A stretch of DNA of 64,000 nucleotides from Gnomoniopsis sp. IMI 355080 (lineage: Eukaryota > Ascomycota > Sordariomycetes > Diaporthales > Gnomoniaceae). The stretch covers positions 36,038 through 100,037 of the forward strand of contig JAPEVC010000135.1 of the NCBI GenBank assembly GCA_027946555.1, in the 5' to 3' direction. The notes below the pieces were generated by a model. The model saw only the letters and a program-made list of their open reading frames with translations. It searched no databases and was not told the origin of the DNA. Positions 45,983 through 55,807 of this stretch are shown in pieces; positions within the stretch are counted from its first letter, which is position 1; the number at the start of each line of letters is the position of its first letter. A program made the position numbers and the translations under genes.

Positions 45983-47431
45983 ACTACTAGATACTATAGA
46001 AAGGTAGAACTTGGGAGTAAATTGTATGAAAGAGCAGTCTGTTTTCGGGGTTAATGTACTCATCTGCCCTGATGTCTCCCCCACCTGGACAGACATTATA
46101 TTTGAAATAAGGATACATAACTACTCTGTTCTTGACTGCGTAACTACCTAGGCACCGTAAGCATTCGTTAGTTGATCTCCACTACGTATACAGATGTATG
46201 TGTATGCTGCCTCCTGTTTTGACATTGCGTGATACAGTAAAGTGACAAGTCTAGCTTTAGTCACAGCCATCTGAATGCTTTATTTGCTTACGGGATTGAT
46301 ATCTCGCGGATTGTCCGGATAGTAGAGACACATGCTGTAAGTAACATACACAAACCTTGGAAGGCTTAGCTGTTCTTGTGTAGCGGTTCGTTGGCCTAGC
46401 TAGTAATTACTGCTCTTGGAGCTTGGCACATAGTACAATGATAATTCCAAAGTTCCCGAAGCCACACAAGTGGGAAGTCAATTTGGTTCTTATCAACACA
46501 GATTCGTTTCGTTGTATACAACGTCGTGGAAATACATTCATCGACAGATCTGAACACTAAGCTTCAAGGTTTGACCATGTGACCCTGACTCCACAAGTTA
46601 TACTGCTGCACAGCATCTCTGACTGCTGAATTATGTGATCTCATTGTCCCAGGAGAGCTGGAGACTTGGACGCTACCCATAGTCTGTGAGTCTTCTCATC
46701 GTATCACGGACCCCAATATATCGGTTCGGTTGTCCTGGGCCACGGATACGTTCGCTCCGAAGTACTTTCCTAATTCTACAGAGTCCGAAATTTGACATGG
46801 CGAGCTACCTAGTAGCCAGCCACTTGGGTCTTTTGGTGTACAGTCCACCTGATGTAATTGGTAGCGATTATATATAACTGGTGGAATGGAATTTTTATCC
46901 TTGGCGATTTGCTTATGAATATATGTGATGAATGTATGTGGGCTTGCATTGACGGGCCCCTCGCCTAAAACGGTGTACTAGTGCTCTTAACCCACCTCTC
47001 AAAATAATGGCAGTAATCCGATCGCAACGGGTGCTCCCAACATGCCCGCCTAGATTAGTCTGCCATAGCCTCCCAATACGTTCCGTATATACTATACAGG
47101 GATCGTCCCGACCAACAGTGGATGACCCGACCACAATGCCAAGGACAGTTTCAGTATCCGACTTGACATAGCAAATTAAGGAGGAAACATGAGTCGGAGG
47201 GGCGTCCAAGATATTTTCCGGGTGATCAACAATGATCGACTGATCCCGTAAACTTTAATAACTATAAAAGTTGGACATGTTTCCCATCCCTTACTGAAGT
47301 ACCTGTAGACCATCAAGTTACTACTTACAGGCACCTGTGACTTCGTTTTGTTCGAAAAAGTTGCAGACCAAAGCCCAGATCTCCCTCTCAGAATTTCGGC
47401 TAAAACAACGTCTTTTCTACATACTTCCAGA
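45983..47431. other. Intergenic 1.4-kb region
   Basis: No supportable gene. It holds the sedolisin 3' region and the promoter of the secreted protein at 47432. Confidence 0.4.
47263..47270 (+). promoter_or_regulatory. TATA box of the secreted-protein gene
   Basis: TATAAAAG lies 169 bp before the chosen ATG (47432). A short in-frame upstream extension begins with a non-ATG codon and is not needed. Confidence 0.4.
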
Positions 47432-48154
47432 ATGCATTTCTCTTTCGCTGCCACCGCCGCATTTGCGGCAGGCGCCTACGCCCTGGCTACTGGACCCCTA
47501 AACAACATCCTCACGCCCGATCGCAACATTCGCCGTGATGATGCTTGGGGAGGTGCTGTCTCACTTGGGCCTAGCAAATCGACCATCATCAAAGCCGTCA
47601 CAACGCTTACTCCTGGCACGGCACCCCCCTCTCAGAACGGCAAGCTTTTCCTCTGGCCTGGCATGAGCAACGGCACCGGGGATCTCATTCAGACGACGCT
47701 CGAGCAATGGCCTGATAACTCTTGGTGCGGTGCTACCACGGGACAATGGTGTGTTCGGGCTTCGGTCTTTGGTTCGTTTGGCCAACTTGATGGCGATGCG
47801 AGCGCAGTCTCTGGAGACACTCCTGTGAAGATTGTTTACGAGCTGAGCGGGACTACCTGGCAACAGACGGTGACGAATGCCAACACTGGAGCTGCTTTGT
47901 CCTCTTACAGTATCGACGTGGGCGAGGGAGCTACCATGACAGGATACGGTACCGGCACGGAGTGTAACGAAGACTGCACAGGAACGATCTCCGAGCAGAC
48001 TTACACTGACACTGTCATTACCCTTCTGGAGGCTGATATGACCTTTGGAGATACCATCGCAACCAGCGCTGGAGCAACCTATAGCGGCCTCACAAGCAGT
48101 GAGTCGGGCAAGGTCTGGACAATTGCATCGATGAAGGTTCCTGCTATGGACTGA
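47432..48154 (+). CDS. Small secreted protein of unknown family
   Basis: Intronless, 240 aa from the ATG at 47432, which opens a signal peptide (MHFSFAATAAFAAGAYALA). A probable dibasic processing site (NIRRDD) follows near residue 33. The mature part has LFLWPGMSNGTGDLIQTTLE, then four cysteines (SWCGATTGQWC, TECNEDC) and many Thr/Ser/Gly residues arranged in strand-like alternation, with WTIASMKVPAMD at the end. The overall look is that of a beta-sandwich (lectin or concanavalin-like) secreted fungal protein, but I cannot name the family. It neighbours the secreted sedolisin in the same direction; a shared secretome role is inference. Confidence 0.8.
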   Translation: MHFSFAATAAFAAGAYALATGPLNNILTPDRNIRRDDAWGGAVSLGPSKSTIIKAVTTLTPGTAPPSQNGKLFLWPGMSNGTGDLIQTTLEQWPDNSWCGATTGQWCVRASVFGSFGQLDGDASAVSGDTPVKIVYELSGTTWQQTVTNANTGAALSSYSIDVGEGATMTGYGTGTECNEDCTGTISEQTYTDTVITLLEADMTFGDTIATSAGATYSGLTSSESGKVWTIASMKVPAMD

Positions 48155-48831
48155 TGTCTCCTGACTCACGCGAGACAAATTTTGGCTGCAATATTTGCAA
48201 GCATTCAATATGTAAATATGTATATCTCAAACTATATATCAACTTCCATCTGTCACATGCCCACTCTGTACATGCAAGGCGTCTCACCTAGACACCTAAG
48301 AGTCAGGACAGGAATTTGCGGACAATTGACGAAACCTCGAAACATCAGGTAAGTGGACAAACCTCGACTTGTAAGTTGCAAGCCTGACATAAAAAAAGAC
48401 CATATCGATTTTAGGCACCTTTTTAAAGTATAGAAATTCGTGCATATCAGCTTACTGCATAGGCACGTGCTGATAGGGGACAGAAGCGCCCAAGTGTATG
48501 ATTATCAGCGTGTGTAACCAGTGATACACAACTCATTCCCAAAGAGGTTTAGCGTTGGGAGCATGTCATCCCAGCCCCGGGGCGGAGCGAACTTTTGTTG
48601 GAGGTCTATGGCCCACCCCGCAAGCCTCAAGTAGGCATTGCTCACCTCATCTGCATTCTTAGCATCTCCCAATCCTCCCTCTTGACCCAACGTCTGCCCA
48701 GGTGTCTCTTCCACCACACATGCCATCCAACAAGTTGTGCGGGACCAAGTCTGTGATGCGGTCTATCACAGATCGATCAGCAAAACATTCCGACACAGCG
48801 CCGCCCTTGAGAACAAGCCTTGGCCCTACCA
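48155..48831. other. Intergenic, promoter of nucleoside-hydrolase-like gene
   Basis: A 73-codon minus-strand frame (48505-48726) reads smoothly but has no domain and is left uncalled. Otherwise nothing recognised. Confidence 0.35.
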
Positions 48832-50569
48832 ATGAAGAAATCCCGGATCTGGCGTTCTATGCGGCTCACCAGATCCAAAACACGAAAGCAAGAAGAGGCT
48901 CTGCTGGAACGTGCTATGAATTCTCAGTCTAATGAGCCATCGGCGCCCGACTCCTCGGCCAGGGTACTGTGGATCTTCATCAACGACTTTACAGACTCTG
49001 ATAATCAGGCTGCGGCCCTGATCTGGGCAGAACTTCTCCGCAAGCATCAGGATTGGAAAGGTATCTACATAGCAGAGCCACGCCATGTCGATCTGGGTTA
49101 CTACACGACAAGCGATGAGTTCAAGCGGATTATTTCACTTGTGGGCCGTCTCCGACCCGAATTGGATAGCGGAGATGAACCCATCAAAACGGTCTTGGCT
49201 GGTAAATTGACCCAAGATGACCTCGACAAATCGACAATTGATGGCAGGCGTCTGCAAGAAGACGAGCGCAAATTGGTCAGTGTCGAAGCTCGAAAAAACT
49301 CTTGGACGACTGGAGTAACTGACCTTTCTTAGCTGGAACGATGCATCAAGCCAGACAAAAACAAAGAAGAGCTGCATGATGCCAAGAACGATGCAATCAG
49401 ACATGCAGAGCTCTTAATAATGGATTTCCTGTCCACTATGAAGCCTGACGGCAGTCCTCCCTTCGATGCATATATCGATCGTAACTGCCTACGTAAAGGC
49501 CTGGAGAGTCCTATCAACCTCAAAACTCACTATCATGAAGAGCTTATCTTCCGTACCGCCAAAGAGCTCTTGGACTTCAAAGAAATCACGAAAGAAGACA
49601 TATCAGCTCCGGACAAAGCTGAAAAGCTAAGGCGGTGGTACAAAGATTCCATAGAACGCAAGCTCAGGGATTTCAATAACGATCAGCCCTGGAGAGACTT
49701 AGACGACTATCGGCCCCTCTTCGATGAAATGAGACAACATGACCGGGTCGTTATCTTCGGTGGTTGCTCGTTGACTATTCTGAAAGAGCTCCTCGAGCAG
49801 CAGGATGACTCACTGAGCAAAAAAGTAGAGTACTACCAGCAAGGTGTACGTTTAATATGCTGTAACCTGGAACGTTCCACTTGCTCAAGGCTGACTTCGC
49901 AATTAGGGTACTTTTAACCCCAAGCTCAATATTCTTGGGAATCCTCTCAACTTTGCCTTGCATCTTGATGCAGCGAAGTTCGTCTTCGAAAAGGCTGAGA
50001 AGCTCGCAAAATTCAGGCTGATCCCCACCGATACCACCAAAAAGCTTGTTTTTTCTCTGAAGGGACTGACCAAGTGGTCGGCTCCTATAGGTCTCCATTC
50101 TCTGGCATTCTATGGTAAAGTAGACATCTGGGATCTGATCACTGAAGAAGAGGAACAACGTCCTTCCGCGAGTACTCAGGACATCATTCGGTTGCGCTCA
50201 AATTTGGTGTTTGACAGTCCAGAATATAGTGATCCCAATTTCAGGGCCTATAAAGTGGTCATGGCAGATCTTTCGGCGTATCTCATCTCCTTTACGGATG
50301 CGTTCAAAAAGTACGAATGCGCACAGGGAGTTGTAACATCGTACGAGGTGGGAGTTAGATCGACCACCAACGGCAACAAGATGAAATTGGAGGAAAAAAA
50401 GGACTCGTCAATCAAGGCTTTGATGCTTGATCTTCCTAAAAACCAAGAAGTCATACTAGTGGAGGATACAGTGGACTTGATAGAGAACACGATCAAGACA
50501 GAATCGTCAAGTTTCAAAGCAAGTCCGACGGTAGAGAGCAAGGAGACGCAGAATTTGGTTGGGCAATAA
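48832..50569 (+). CDS. Nucleoside hydrolase (IUNH)-like protein, divergent
   Basis: Three exons: 48832-49275, 49333-49845 and 49907-50569, joined in phase 0, give 539 aa. Upstream exons are possible because the first ATG opens a basic leader (MKKSRIWRSMRLTRSKTRK). Similarity to the inosine-uridine nucleoside hydrolase fold is seen in strand 1 plus loop (VLWIFINDFTDSDNQAAALI), KTVLAGKLT, VVIFGGCSLTILKEL, and especially, across the last splice, YYQQGGTFNPKLNILGNPLN then DAAKFVFEKAEK and IPTDTT. In active enzymes the first loop reads DxDxGxDD and holds Ca2+. Here it is DFTDSDN, so the metal site is altered and catalysis is uncertain. A long middle insert (about 175-260) and a charged C-terminal tail are not in bacterial enzymes. 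N-ribohydrolase activity is a hypothesis. Confidence 0.6.
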
Positions 50570-50800
50570 GGTTTATCGTTGAAGGATATCATGTTTTAAT
50601 CAGGCACCGGGCATGCTTTCACGGGATATTTTTGATGACAGCCACTCGGGTACATTTTTATTCGTCACAACTATAATGCCCGTTGTCTTTTCCCCAAAAT
50701 GTCGATGTGTTCACTGACTACTAGGTAGCAGTGGATACCCATTTTGTCACACAATTCTTCCTAGGCGGTGTCATCTCCAAGGCTAGGTCCCCAACTGCTT

Positions 50801-51985
50801 TCAACCACGCAGAATGGTAAGCTCGACGGCCAGGAAACCACCGTAAGCCACCAACATCAACACCCCCAGCATCTGTCTAACGCCTGCGACCTTACAAGCA
50901 CCAGTACCTCCCACAGCAACCACCAACATGAGAGCCGCGGCAGCAGCCCACATCCACCAAGCCTCGATCCGCGAGACGTCGACAAAACTCAATCGTCCGT
51001 CTGTTGGGTGGTCGTGCCAATCGTGAGCTCCGACGCTCCATGCAGTAATTCCGAGACACAATGTTAGCAAGAAAACGTTGCTGCCAACCGCGTCTGCGAC
51101 GAGGAGGCCTGTGTGACCCCGGGTGCTGCTCGTGACTGCCAGAACCTTCTCGGGGAGGGTCGTTGCCAGGGACAGAATGGTGGCACCAAATGCTGAGTCT
51201 GACATGTCAAACGCAGTGGCTAGTTTGGCGGATGTATGCGACAAGATGAAGCCGCTGATAGTGAGGCACACAAAGCCACATAGGACTTTGAGTAATGGTA
51301 CTAAGGTGTGGTGAAACTTTTTCAACGTGGATGTGCTTGGTGAAGGAAACAGAGGCGTGGACTCGGTGGCGTCTCCTCCCGGATAGTGGTTGTGAGTGCC
51401 GCGGCGGCTGGTGGCAGATGATGATGAGGAGCTGACAGAAGATACATCGTCCAGGACGTCGTGACCAGCGGTCCCGGACTCCATGTCATCTGCTTCATGA
51501 TGACCCGTGTAGAACATGCCACACCACATCGTCCAAAGCACGAAGAAGACATATATTGTGAAAGTGACGAGCAACAAGCCTGCCACAACACGATTCCACA
51601 GAATGTCTGCCAGGGCAAATAGCGACACAATAGATGTCAGCACCAAGAGACCCATGCATGCCTTCTTAGAGCTGTTGTCGAAACCCTCCCACGTTCCAGT
51701 CGAGAAGACCAGGCCCAGTGCGAACGCAGCAAAGATATTCGCAATGGAGCTACCAATCACATTGCCCACAGCTAGAGCTGGTCGGCGTTGCGCCAGACTA
51801 AGTGCCACGACAGCCAGTTCCTCCCACTCCGCTCCAGCAATCAGGATCGCGACCAGGACTTCTGGCAGATGAAGACGTTTGGCCAGTGTAGTGGTGCTAG
51901 ACACGAAGAGCTTTGCCCCACGCTCCAATAGGGAGAGGCCGGCCACGAATGCTGCCACGTTGAAGAGGATATCAGAAATCTCCAT
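50801..51985 (-). CDS. CaCA-superfamily cation (Na+/Ca2+ or H+/Ca2+) exchanger
   Basis: Intronless, 394 aa. Two halves of about five helices each carry the alpha repeats typical of the exchanger superfamily: AGAEWEELAVVALSLAQRRP with GNVIGSSIANIFAAF in the first half, and GATILSLATTLPEKVLAVTS with ADAVGSNVFLLTLCLG in the second. A cytosolic loop between the halves (about 160-225) is acidic and then Ser-rich (SSVSSSSSSATSRR), a likely site of phosphorylation. Alpha-1 has AEWEELAV, so the ion-binding Glu appears retained in both repeats. The ion and location (vacuole, ER or plasma membrane) cannot be read. This is the last ordinary gene before the transposon block. Confidence 0.85.
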   Translation of the reverse strand: MEISDILFNVAAFVAGLSLLERGAKLFVSSTTTLAKRLHLPEVLVAILIAGAEWEELAVVALSLAQRRPALAVGNVIGSSIANIFAAFALGLVFSTGTWEGFDNSSKKACMGLLVLTSIVSLFALADILWNRVVAGLLLVTFTIYVFFVLWTMWCGMFYTGHHEADDMESGTAGHDVLDDVSSVSSSSSSATSRRGTHNHYPGGDATESTPLFPSPSTSTLKKFHHTLVPLLKVLCGFVCLTISGFILSHTSAKLATAFDMSDSAFGATILSLATTLPEKVLAVTSSTRGHTGLLVADAVGSNVFLLTLCLGITAWSVGAHDWHDHPTDGRLSFVDVSRIEAWWMWAAAAALMLVVAVGGTGACKVAGVRQMLGVLMLVAYGGFLAVELTILRG

Positions 51986-52516
51986 GTCGTCCGTTGTGAA
52001 GCGTGGTTGAGGCCCTCTAGAAAGTGCCGCTGTTGTCGGTGATAAGCAAAGCGTGACTGGGTGAGGCTCCCATCCGTCTTTGTTAGGACCGGAAATTTGA
52101 GAACGATGGTGGTGCTTGTCTTGTTTTTCACCGCCTGCTAATTGCCCAGGTGGCTAAGTACTAAGCTATGGAGCTTGGCCACGTTATATCGAGTCGCGTT
52201 GACCGCGCGGGTCAATGACACCCTGGGTGCCCCACAATCGCGATCCACAAAAAAGTACACGTAGTAGACGTTAGCAGTAGGGTTCGATAAAACAGTGTAG
52301 GATAGCCTAAAACAAACGTTTGTAGAATGGAGAAAAACAGAGGCGTATGTTTGACGTTTATTTAATATCTCGCGGCCGTCCCAATCGGGTAATTAGTAGG
52401 TCCGGCTAAGGTTTTTCCGATTCCGGAATACCTGCCGGGGCTAATTTTTAACTATATGCCATCCCTTTAAGCCACGCCACCACAGCCCCATACCTCCTTC
52501 TAGCTAAATTATCACA
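51986..52516. other. Boundary between gene region and transposon block
   Basis: The exchanger promoter lies at the left. From about 52275 (CAGTAGGGTTCGATAAAAC) the sequence could be the terminal inverted repeat of a hAT element, since the transposase frame starts 240 bp further on. The matching right end is not visible, so this is tentative. Confidence 0.35.
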
Positions 52517-52981
52517 ATGCCGCCCTTAATAGTTACTCAACTCGTTATCAAAAGGCAGTTTAAGTCTCTTAGAAGGCCGCCCTACCCTAAGAACCCGTTG
52601 AAAAAGCGCTATAAGCGCTACCAGTATAACTTTTATTCGTAGGAAGGCGCTACAGCCTCGCCTACCCGCCTCCAAGACCACCTCAACTCCTATGCTAAAT
52701 ATCAGCAGTCCCTTCAATCAGATCAGCTTAAGCTACCAGCTATAATACAGAGACACCAAGCGAAAGCCCAAGAGAAGATCACGAACCAAGTTAACTATAT
52801 TCCGAAGCCTCTACACGATCAAATCAACGCCGCCGCTACGGCAGCCATCATCAGCGATAGGCGCACCTTTAGCTTATTCAAGAGCCCCCGTTTCCAAGCG
52901 TTTTTCCGCCTCCTTCGCCCTAGCTAGGAGCCAATCACAGCCAAGCAGGTAACCGCGCGCCTAGACAACATATATCAAGAG
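52517..52981 (+). pseudogene. hAT-family transposase relic, 5' part
   Basis: A frame starting at ATG 52517 reads MPPLIVTQLVIKRQF, then a BED-finger region, LQDHLNSYAKYQQ, ISDRRTFSLFKSPRFQAFFR then RLLRP, and TARLDNIYQE, which is the known order of fungal hAT transposases. Stops (TAG) occur within the finger and after LLRPS. The finger's two paired cysteines (52610, 52619) and its last cysteine (52691) are tyrosine codons, while its histidine is kept. The frame is cut off at 52981 by the start of LTR element B1. The rest of the transposase is not found downstream within the window. Confidence 0.75.
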
Positions 52982-53383
52982 TGTCACGACACAGGCTGCA
53001 GCATGCAGTTGGGTATGGGAAACCTGACCCCTGGCGTTAGGATTCCCCTACTTCGCTTTAAAAGCATTAGGACTGTAGAACCCCGGTCTACGGCGGACTA
53101 AGTCGCAGGGTTAGGGTCCGGGACCTATAATTAATATACCCTTAGACCGACGGGACCGCTATCGACTCTGTCGATAATATATTAGACCGACGCAGTCGTT
53201 ATCGACTTTATCGGTCTAGCCCTATATACTAATTAAAGGAATTAGATATAAGGATATAGTTATTACTACGGTAGATAGCTTTATTAGATAATTCTTTAGT
53301 TATTAATCTAAGTATTCACCTAAATAACTATATTAGCTTTTAATTATTACTTTTAAGATATTATTAATATTATATTTATATAC
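52982..53383 (+). mobile_element. LTR element B1, left fragment
   Basis: Begins TGTCACGACACAGGCTGC, directly abutting the interrupted hAT frame. The same sequence occurs again at 61579-61959 with indels and many transitions. It ends at 53383 with TATAC, where chromovirus A inserted; the sequence resumes at 61223. TG at the left edge fits an LTR terminus. Confidence 0.7.
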
Positions 53384-53572
53384 TGTGAAGGTCTGACTTA
53401 CGAAGCTACTGCTGGCAAGTGCCTAATTGGAAGTATAAATTCTGATACGGAATCTAGCTATGAGCTAGGTTGAGCCAGCTGGGAGGAGCGCGCTATATAT
53501 ATTACTATATAGGTTGCTCCGGACTAGCTCCGGACTGCTTATCTAGGCCGGGCAAAGCCCGAGCCCATAATA
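53384..53572 (-). repeat. LTR of chromovirus A (3' LTR)
   Basis: 189 bp, plus-strand edges TGTGAAGGTC and CCCATAATA. It matches the other LTR except for nine single-base differences, all of them transitions at CpA/TpG versus TpA sites. Confidence 0.9.
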
Positions 53573-53590
53573 TGCCCCTCCGCCGTCCTT
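53573..53590 (-). other. Putative polypurine tract of chromovirus A
   Basis: Read on the minus strand, AAGGACGGCGGAGGGGCA directly precedes the 3' LTR, the expected position of the plus-strand primer site of an LTR element. Confidence 0.45.
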
Positions 53591-53989
53591 AGAGGGCCTC
53601 TTAATCGCCTATAAGTTGCCACCGTGGGAAGAGGACGGGTTAGGACTAGTGGCTATATGGTGGCACGCTAATGCCGCTCATAGGTTGGAGTGGACGCTAC
53701 CTAGCTATAGCCTGTTATCGTGGCGGTCATATCCCTATTAGTTATACGGGCGGTGTGGGTTCTGCCGCCGTGTGCATAGTCACGGCTATATTTCGCAGGC
53801 GGTCTGAATTCTGCCGTTTCGTGTATAGGCCACGTCCCATAGCTTAAAAGCTCGGATCCGCGTCGGATCCGAATTATAAACCTCCTTCCTTCTTCTTTCA
53901 AACGCTTTATACCCAAACCGCGCCCGCCCTATCCCCACCATATTCCCAGACTTCGGTCCTTCCTTTTTAATTAATTAATTAAACAGTCT

Positions 53990-55503
53990 ATCCATTAATT
54001 AATTAATCAGTCGATTAGTAAGAGTATCACGCCCGCACCTACCCTACTAGTCCTCACCTCGCCAACGTTAAGCATCATATCTGCGGCCGTTTAGAATAGT
54101 CTAGGTAATGGTCACGCTGCTGCTGGAGCTCTAGGCGGCGGCGGCTGCTAACCTGGATGTAGTCCTAATATAAGTACTCCTCCAACGCGTCGCATTTATA
54201 TCGGTACTGCGTCGGTATCTAGACGCGACCTAACTAATACCGCTTTACAGCGTCGCCGAGTTATCGGTAACGTGGTTATGATTAGCGACGATGACGATAA
54301 CGAACCCGACGAAGAGCTCTCCACTATCTGTAACAGCTATGTAAACGAGCTATATGAGAACGGAACCGTGCCGGTGTGCACTAAGTCCTAGCGCGGCCAG
54401 GGTTATACCCGTTATAGTGCAAAGCACCGCAGGTGTGATTAGGTGAGTCTGCCATTCCTTAATCTTTATATTCACGACGCGCACCCGCACCGGGCGCAGT
54501 ATAGGAACGCGTCGCGACCGTTCGGTCCTTGCTAATATCATAAGTTATTATACCTGCTCGCCATCAATATCATACTGCGTAACCGCCTCAACGACCTTAT
54601 CCGCCTCGCCTCCCATAACCAGGCCATTATTACCCCCGCCTATAAGAAAGTCAGCAATATCCCTAGTCACCGCATTATCCTAACCCCTGCCTTTATTAAT
54701 ACCGTCGCTCGCTAGCGCCGCCAGCTTGCCGCCGACGCCGCCAACCCTATATATATCGCGCCCGAAGCGGTCCCGGCCCGTGATCGCCATACTCGCGCTG
54801 CTGCCGCCGTTAACACGTCTCCCGCCGCTGCCATACCTCCCTACGCTCCTAATAACTCTCCCTTCATATTTCCTGGCTCTACCTCGTTATCGCCTTTTAG
54901 CTTCAATATAACTCCCACTCGTGGCGCCGTGGCGCCGCGTGGCAATTAGTATAGGCGATAAGAAGTGGCTATGCCGGTGGAGTTTGTAAGCCGCCTCGCC
55001 GATGCCTTCAATTAGATTGGCTAGCAGTAAGCCGCCACCTAGCAAGCTGTCGTCGACCTCGAGGTAAATACTAACCCCCGCCTAGTCGAAGACCGGGCCC
55101 GGTATAGGACCGTATCGGCTATAGACTAACTTAAATATAACAGCGCTGCGCTGACGAGGACCGCGCCAACCGGCGCGAAGAGTCTAACACGCTCGCCGTC
55201 GCTATCGACGCTTTATGTCGTGACATCAATACTCGGATGCCCCCTTCTCATACCCCTCACACCGAGCGCCACTATAACCACCGCACCCCATGCACCGAGC
55301 GTAGCGCTCCGCGCTTACACCGCACTAGCTCGTCCCATCGCCATAACCCCACTACGCGTCTATTCCGTGATAAGGTCGGCTCGTCGTCCTCGTCTCGCCG
55401 CCGTCATTCTCGCACCCCGCTATCGGAGGAGGAGCGGTTATCGCCCTCGGAGGAGGAGCGGTTATCGCCCTCAGAGGAGGCGCGACGCTGCTATAAGTAT
55501 TAG
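53990..55503 (+). pseudogene. Opposite-strand reading-frame relic inside chromovirus A
   Basis: The plus strand, opposite to gag-pol, shows a long broken frame between the chromodomain and the 3' LTR. Legible parts include TPPTRRIYIGTASVSRRDL, VMISDDDDNEPDEELSTICN, SYVNELYENGTVPVC, LAINIILRNRLNDLIRLASH and RLVEDRARYRTVSAID, with TAG/TAA stops at places where RIP could produce them. A possible 102-nt intron (54443-54544) has a GTGAGT donor, a TGCTAAT branch and an AG end. The 3' part, in another frame, contains SEEERLSP repeats (about 55420-55490, 24-bp units). No family is recognised. Whether this is a captured gene or an element-encoded antisense frame is open. Confidence 0.4.
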
Positions 55504-55807
55504 AAAGCAGGAGCATGTCTGTATTATATATTAAGCATAAGGTTACGAAGACTCAGTCTTCGCCCTGCTAGCCTTCGTTATTATATTGGAATAAGTATAC
55601 TAGAAGTAGATAGCCGACGCCGCTAACCGATGTTATATAGCGTAAGCTACGGTGATAATCCGGCAGCGAGGCAAGCCGTAATTCTCCCCTCCATCCGACA
55701 TATCTCACGATATAATATAATATCCATACCCTATGTCCGACCCGACCCCGCCTCAACCCCGCCTTATCAGCGTTATACCATCCTCCCTCGACGAGGACCG
55801 GGGCCGA

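Noticed and set aside
48505..48726. 73-codon minus-strand frame with smooth text (AYLRLAGWAIDLQQKFAPPR)
   Set aside because: Too short to support alone; no neighbouring exon with matching splice sites found.
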